The position numbers were made by a program, and so were the translations under genes. From Acidimicrobiaceae bacterium (lineage in GTDB: Bacteria > Actinomycetota > Acidimicrobiia > Acidimicrobiales > Ilumatobacteraceae): DNA of 8,568 bases. The stretch lies in NCBI GenBank assembly GCA_003154135.1, contig PMCN01000304.1, positions 1 to 8,568 on the forward strand, read 5' to 3'. The notes beneath the pieces were generated by a model. The model had not been told where the DNA came from. It did no database searches and worked only from the letters and a program-made list of their open reading frames with translations. Of this stretch, positions 5,802 to 8,568 are shown in pieces; positions within the stretch are counted from its first letter, which is position 1; each line of letters opens with the position of its first letter.

Positions 5802-7118
5802 CTATTGGTTGAGTTGTTCGCCTTGACCTGTGACGGCAAAGTGTGCGTCAGCGGCGCATCGGACGCCGGCCGTGCCACAGACGGAGCTGCCTGTGAGACC
5901 GGGGGTCGGGATGATGCTGACCAGGAACGCCTGGTCGGGGATGGGGGTCTTGAAGTCGACCAGCGGGATGGGGGGCATCGGTTTGCTGGTGGACGTCGGT
6001 CCGCTTCCGCCCGGGCTCTGTGGGGGACCGGCGTCGGCGACTTCAGCGTACGAGTTGTCGCCGAAACCCCACACGTTCGCGAATCCCGGTGCCGCGGTCG
6101 CTGCTGACGGCAGGGCCAATCCGGGGATGTCGGTGACCGAGCTGAACGACTGCCGATCGGCGACGTAGCGATCCCGTAGTGCGGTGGGATTCGTGGCAAG
6201 TGCGGCGTAGCTGACCGTGTCGATGACGATGGAGTACTGCAGGCTCGGTATCAACAGGTAGGAGCAGGCGAAGTCAAGGGGGTTGTCGGCGAACACGCGC
6301 TGCACAGTGACGGGTCCGCTGTGGAAGATCGCCTGCATCTCGGCCGCGGTCAGGAGACAGGGGTCGAGGTCGTTCGGACCGGGTACCGGAGGGGTCGGGG
6401 TGGGCGCCGGGTTGTCGGCGTGGCTGGCGACGTCACGCATCAGCGTCATGAACAGGCTCGCTCTGTCGGTGCCCTTCGGGATGATGAGGTCGAGTTGGAC
6501 GACATCGGCACCTACCGCGACGTAGGCGGGTGTGCCGCTGGGGAAGATGAACGCCCCCTCACCGATGCCGGGAATGTTCGCTTTCGGGGTGTCCCCGTAG
6601 TACTGGTACAGGGCCTGCGTGGCGGCATCGGCGCTGGAGTAGGTGGCGACGGTGAGCGACAGGTAGAACCAGGTGGGCGCGAGGGCGTCGTCAGTTTGAT
6701 ACAAGCAGTCGCTGTACGCCGGTTGAGTCCCGTACGCCGGTTTGCCGCCATTGGGGCGTGGGCCACCGAAAGGTCGACCGATGGCCGCCGTGAAATCATC
6801 AGCGGAGAGCTTCGTGCAGCCGTAGTAGCCGGTGTCGCCGGGCGAAGGAGCAGGAGGCGGCGCGAGTTCCACCTGCGGCTTCTGTCGACCGGACACAGCG
6901 AACAACTGCAAGGCCGCCCATGTGAACGGGGCCAAACCGACGGTCGCGCCATTGCCAGGAACGGACGTCCCGGACGAGCTCACCGTTGAAGTCGCTGGGA
7001 CCGTTGTGGCGGGCGCCGACGTGACGGTGCTGGAAATCGCGCTCTTTGCTGATCCACCACCGCATCCGGCGAGCACGACGACCAAGACACATGCCAGTAG
7101 ACCGCGCATGGATCTCAT
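5802..7118 (-). CDS. Secreted lipoprotein with two DUF3558-like halves
   Basis: A 438-residue predicted cell-surface lipoprotein. The signal peptide is MRSMRGLLACVLVVVLAGC: basic start, hydrophobic core, lipobox LAGC with the lipidated cysteine C19. A Ser/Thr/Pro-rich linker (about 22-57) would lift the rest from the membrane. Two similar units follow: the first begins with CTKLSADDF (101-109) and carries a second Cys at 138; the second begins with DPCLLTAAEM (252-261) and has FACSY (283-287). Both resemble DUF3558, a family of actinobacterial lipoproteins of unknown function. A Pro-rich linker (237-249) joins them. Outside the lipobox region and C10, the cysteines come as plausible pairs: 101/138, 254/285 and 414/421. 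The ATG at 7118 is preferred because a TAGGGT box lies eight bases upstream; the ATG at 7109 would also give a workable signal. The function cannot be stated. Confidence 0.85.
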   Translation of the reverse strand: MRSMRGLLACVLVVVLAGCGGGSAKSAISSTVTSAPATTVPATSTVSSSGTSVPGNGATVGLAPFTWAALQLFAVSGRQKPQVELAPPPAPSPGDTGYYGCTKLSADDFTAAIGRPFGGPRPNGGKPAYGTQPAYSDCLYQTDDALAPTWFYLSLTVATYSSADAATQALYQYYGDTPKANIPGIGEGAFIFPSGTPAYVAVGADVVQLDLIIPKGTDRASLFMTLMRDVASHADNPAPTPTPPVPGPNDLDPCLLTAAEMQAIFHSGPVTVQRVFADNPLDFACSYLLIPSLQYSIVIDTVSYAALATNPTALRDRYVADRQSFSSVTDIPGLALPSAATAAPGFANVWGFGDNSYAEVADAGPPQSPGGSGPTSTSKPMPPIPLVDFKTPIPDQAFLVSIIPTPGLTGSSVCGTAGVRCAADAHFAVTGQGEQLNQ

Positions 7119-7126
7119 GCCCGACG

Positions 7127-7132
7127 ACCCTA
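7127..7132 (-). promoter_or_regulatory. Probable -10 box of the lipoprotein gene (leaderless)
   Basis: Minus-strand TAGGGT, eight bases before the ATG at 7118, with no Shine-Dalgarno between them. The spacing matches the other leaderless candidates in this window. No clear -35 is visible, which is common at actinobacterial promoters. Confidence 0.4.
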
Positions 7133-7193
7133 ACCCACTTGCCCCACACCACTGCTCCGCGGCCGCCGCCGCCGGATCCGGATCACCGAAACG

Positions 7194-7589
7194 TCAGGCT
7201 GTCGGATCGAACGGGGTGTTGACGATGACGATGTAGCCGTCGGGATCGATCAGCGTCGACTGGTGATGGTGGGCGAGGGGGTTCCAGGTGGGTTCCTCCG
7301 CGATCGTGGCGCCGCCGCTGCGAGCGTGACCGATCAGCGAGTCGAAGGCGTCACGGTCGGCTGCTTCGAACCAGAGCGAGACGCCCGCGCCCACGAGCGC
7401 ATCGGGATCGGGTTGGAGGAGGCCGTGTTCATGGGCGTCGAGGCGATGCAGTTGCAGGACGAAGTCGTCGCCGTCGAACAGCATGTCGAACTCGTCGCCA
7501 CCGTGGCCGGAGCGGAGCCCGATCATCGTTTGGTACCACCGGCTCGACACCCCGACATCGCGGACCTGGAGCATCGGGCGAAGTTTCAC
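7194..7589 (-). CDS. VOC superfamily (glyoxalase/bleomycin-resistance fold) protein
   Basis: A 131-residue, single-domain-length cytoplasmic protein with the two-half beta-alpha-beta-beta-beta VOC layout. The first half begins KLRPMLQVRDVGVSSRWYQ (2-20), with the typical aromatic residues leading to LGL-like TMIGL. The second half begins VSLWFEAADRDAFDSLI (70-86) and ends with the family signature LIDPDGYIVIV (113-123). Possible metal or polar ligands include H48, E74 and H107-H109, but I cannot place a full glyoxalase I ligand set, so enzyme type and substrate are unknown. The GTG at 7589 is preferred because a TAAGCT box lies eight bases upstream and the homology begins there; ATG 7574 is an alternative. 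The frame stays open to 7892 inside the response regulator, but that extension has no VOC resemblance. It lies 91 bases downstream of the response regulator. Confidence 0.83.
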   Translation of the reverse strand: MKLRPMLQVRDVGVSSRWYQTMIGLRSGHGGDEFDMLFDGDDFVLQLHRLDAHEHGLLQPDPDALVGAGVSLWFEAADRDAFDSLIGHARSGGATIAEEPTWNPLAHHHQSTLIDPDGYIVIVNTPFDPTA

Positions 7590-7597
7590 AAACGCCG

Positions 7598-7618
7598 AGC
7601 TTAGATGCGTTCCAACGC
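7598..7618 (-). promoter_or_regulatory. Leaderless promoter and operator-like dyad of the VOC gene
   Basis: Minus-strand TAAGCT (7603-7598) lies eight bases before the GTG at 7589 and is a good -10 candidate. A 12-bp inverted repeat GCGTT-GG-AACGC occupies 7618-7607, immediately upstream of the -10, in the spacer where a repressor would act. TTCAGT (7626-7621), 17 bases above the -10, is a poor but correctly spaced -35. There is no Shine-Dalgarno. Confidence 0.42.
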
Positions 7619-7680
7619 GGACTGAAGGAGCGTGGTGCGGCCCTTCGTAGCGCCCTGTTGCGGGGTTGGAGCCTGTTGGT

Positions 7681-8328
7681 TCACGATCGCTGCAGCCCTG
7701 TCGACCACGCCCAGCCGGCGACCTCGACACGGTTGCGTACGTTGAGCTTGGCTTGGATGTTGGCGACGTGAGATTTGACGGTGCTGACCGAGATGAAGTG
7801 TTCTGCGGCGATCTCGTTGTTCGACAGCCCGCGGGCGATGGCCCGGACCATCTCGATCTCGCGGGACGAGAGCGCCACGGTGGGGTCTGCACGCGTAGGT
7901 GTGGTGGCGAAGTGGCGGAGGTACCTGACGGTGATCGACGGTGAGATCAGTGCGTCTCCGGCGATCGCTGCGCGTACGGCTTCGGCGAGGAGCGCCGGTC
8001 CAGCGTCTTTGAGGATGAACCCGCTCGCACCGTTGTCGATCGCTGTACGGACATATTCGTCGAGATCGAACGTGGTGACCACGACGACGGGGATTGGATG
8101 TTCGACGTCCGGTCCGGCAAGGAGCCGTGTCGCTGCGAGTCCATCGAGCTCGGGCATGCGGATGTCGAGCAGCGCGACGTCAGGGCGGAGATGTTGCGCG
8201 AGCGTGACCGCCTCGCGCCCCGTCGATGCTTCTGCGACGACCTCGATGCCATGTGCCTCGAGGATCGATCGCAGGCCGGTGCGGATGATTGCCTGATCAT
8301 CGGCGATCAGGACCCGTGGTGCAGTCAT
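7681..8328 (-). CDS. NarL/FixJ-family response regulator
   Basis: A 215-residue two-domain transcription factor. The receiver domain (about 4-120) has the acidic pair D10/D11, phospho-acceptor D55 in LLDIRMPELDG, switch Thr T85/T86 and K107 (ILKD): all the residues needed for phosphorylation are present. The LuxR-type helix-turn-helix (about 153-210) starts LSSREIEMVRAIARG, with the recognition helix in VSTVKSHVANIQAKL (181-195). The ATG at 8328 overlaps the TGA of the kinase gene (ATGA) and AGGAG lies ten bases upstream inside the kinase gene, so both are co-translated. Its target genes are unknown; the VOC and lipoprotein genes downstream are possible but have their own promoter-like sites. 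Confidence 0.95.
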   Translation of the reverse strand: MTAPRVLIADDQAIIRTGLRSILEAHGIEVVAEASTGREAVTLAQHLRPDVALLDIRMPELDGLAATRLLAGPDVEHPIPVVVVTTFDLDEYVRTAIDNGASGFILKDAGPALLAEAVRAAIAGDALISPSITVRYLRHFATTPTRADPTVALSSREIEMVRAIARGLSNNEIAAEHFISVSTVKSHVANIQAKLNVRNRVEVAGWAWSTGLQRS

Positions 8329-8568
8329 CGGACGGGAGCTCCTGTGCTGCCATCGCTGATCGGGAACGCAGCGTGGACGCGCCAGCCACCCGCCGGTCGG
8401 GCACCGGCGGTGAGCGAGCCACCAGCAGACCTTGCCCGCTCGATCATCCCGATGATCCCGAATCCGGTGCCTTCTCGGCCGTGGACGGCCGTGCCGTCGT
8501 TGTCGATGTCGACATCGACGTGATCACCGAGATCTCGCACCCGAACGACGATCTCGGAGACTCGTGTC
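8325..8568 (-). CDS. Histidine kinase of the NarX/DesK (HisKA_3) type, C-terminal part only
   Basis: The last 80 complete codons of a sensor kinase that begins outside the window. They form the end of a HATPase_c domain: a beta strand TRVSEIVVRVRDLG, then DIDNDG as the G1 box (the usual form is D-DG, here with Asn before the final DG), then the G2 box GTGFGIIGMIERARSAGG, which is the GxGxGLxGMxERV-type sequence of the NarX/DesK group, and the closing strand WRVHAAFPI. The sensor, membrane and His-phosphorylation regions are not in view, so the signal is unknown. The overlap with the NarL-type regulator makes the cognate pair secure. Confidence 0.9.
   Translation of the reverse strand, partial: TRVSEIVVRVRDLGDHVDVDIDNDGTAVHGREGTGFGIIGMIERARSAGGSLTAGARPAGGWRVHAAFPISDGSTGAPVR

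Noticed and set aside
5657..5812. Possible small plus-strand gene (51 codons) divergent from the XRE gene
   Set aside because: Its ATG lies within the start-codon dyad of the XRE gene, there is no ribosome site or promoter, no family resemblance, and it runs into the end of the lipoprotein gene. A small protein cannot be excluded, but nothing supports it.
7158..7181. GCGGCCGC and CCGGATCCGG palindromes between the VOC and lipoprotein genes
   Set aside because: Short GC palindromes are expected by chance in such DNA; they do not form one long stem and no T-tract follows, so neither a terminator nor a cloning junction is supported.
7590..7892. N-terminal extension of the VOC gene into the response-regulator gene
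   Set aside because: The extra 101 residues overlap the regulator's HTH region in another frame and lack VOC features; a promoter-like box and the family homology both point to GTG 7589.

Overview
The window is high-GC DNA with dense, mostly minus-strand genes, short intergenic gaps, stop/start overlaps and several likely leaderless promoters. This fits an actinobacterium. The duplicated DUF3558-like lipoprotein and the NarL/DesK-type two-component pair agree with that. The exact lineage cannot be read from the sequence; an Acidimicrobiia-like origin is a guess. There are nine protein genes, two of them cut by the window edges, and no RNA gene, insertion sequence or CRISPR array that I can see.

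Left block (1-1925, minus strand): a three-gene operon read from right to left. It encodes an Rrf2-family regulator with three cysteines spaced as in NsrR/IscR-type Fe-S sensors, a YwiC-like membrane protein that overlaps it by one base, and a Ric/YtfE/ScdA di-iron protein for iron-sulfur repair, whose last residues run off the window. The set looks like a nitric-oxide/Fe-S damage response: sensor, membrane partner, repair protein.

Middle (2191-4776, plus strand): a large P2-type cation ATPase whose M4-M6 sequence resembles animal Na,K-ATPase (P2C). It is transcribed divergently from the Rrf2 operon. The region between them carries three small inverted repeats that could be operators.

Toxin-antitoxin-like pair (4826-5658, minus strand): an XRE-family HTH protein followed, with a 4-base ATGA overlap, by an AbiEii-like nucleotidyltransferase. 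The gene pair starts at a compact control site: a TAAGAT -10 box 7 bases from the ATG and two dyads covering the start codon and the -10, which suggests autoregulation and leaderless translation.

Right block (5802-8568, minus strand): the C-terminal end of a DesK/NarX-like histidine kinase, its NarL-family response regulator (4-base overlap), a VOC (glyoxalase-fold) protein, and a lipoprotein with two DUF3558-like halves. The VOC and lipoprotein genes each have a TAnnnT box 8 bases before the start codon and no Shine-Dalgarno, like the XRE gene. They are therefore probably separate leaderless units, not parts of the kinase operon.
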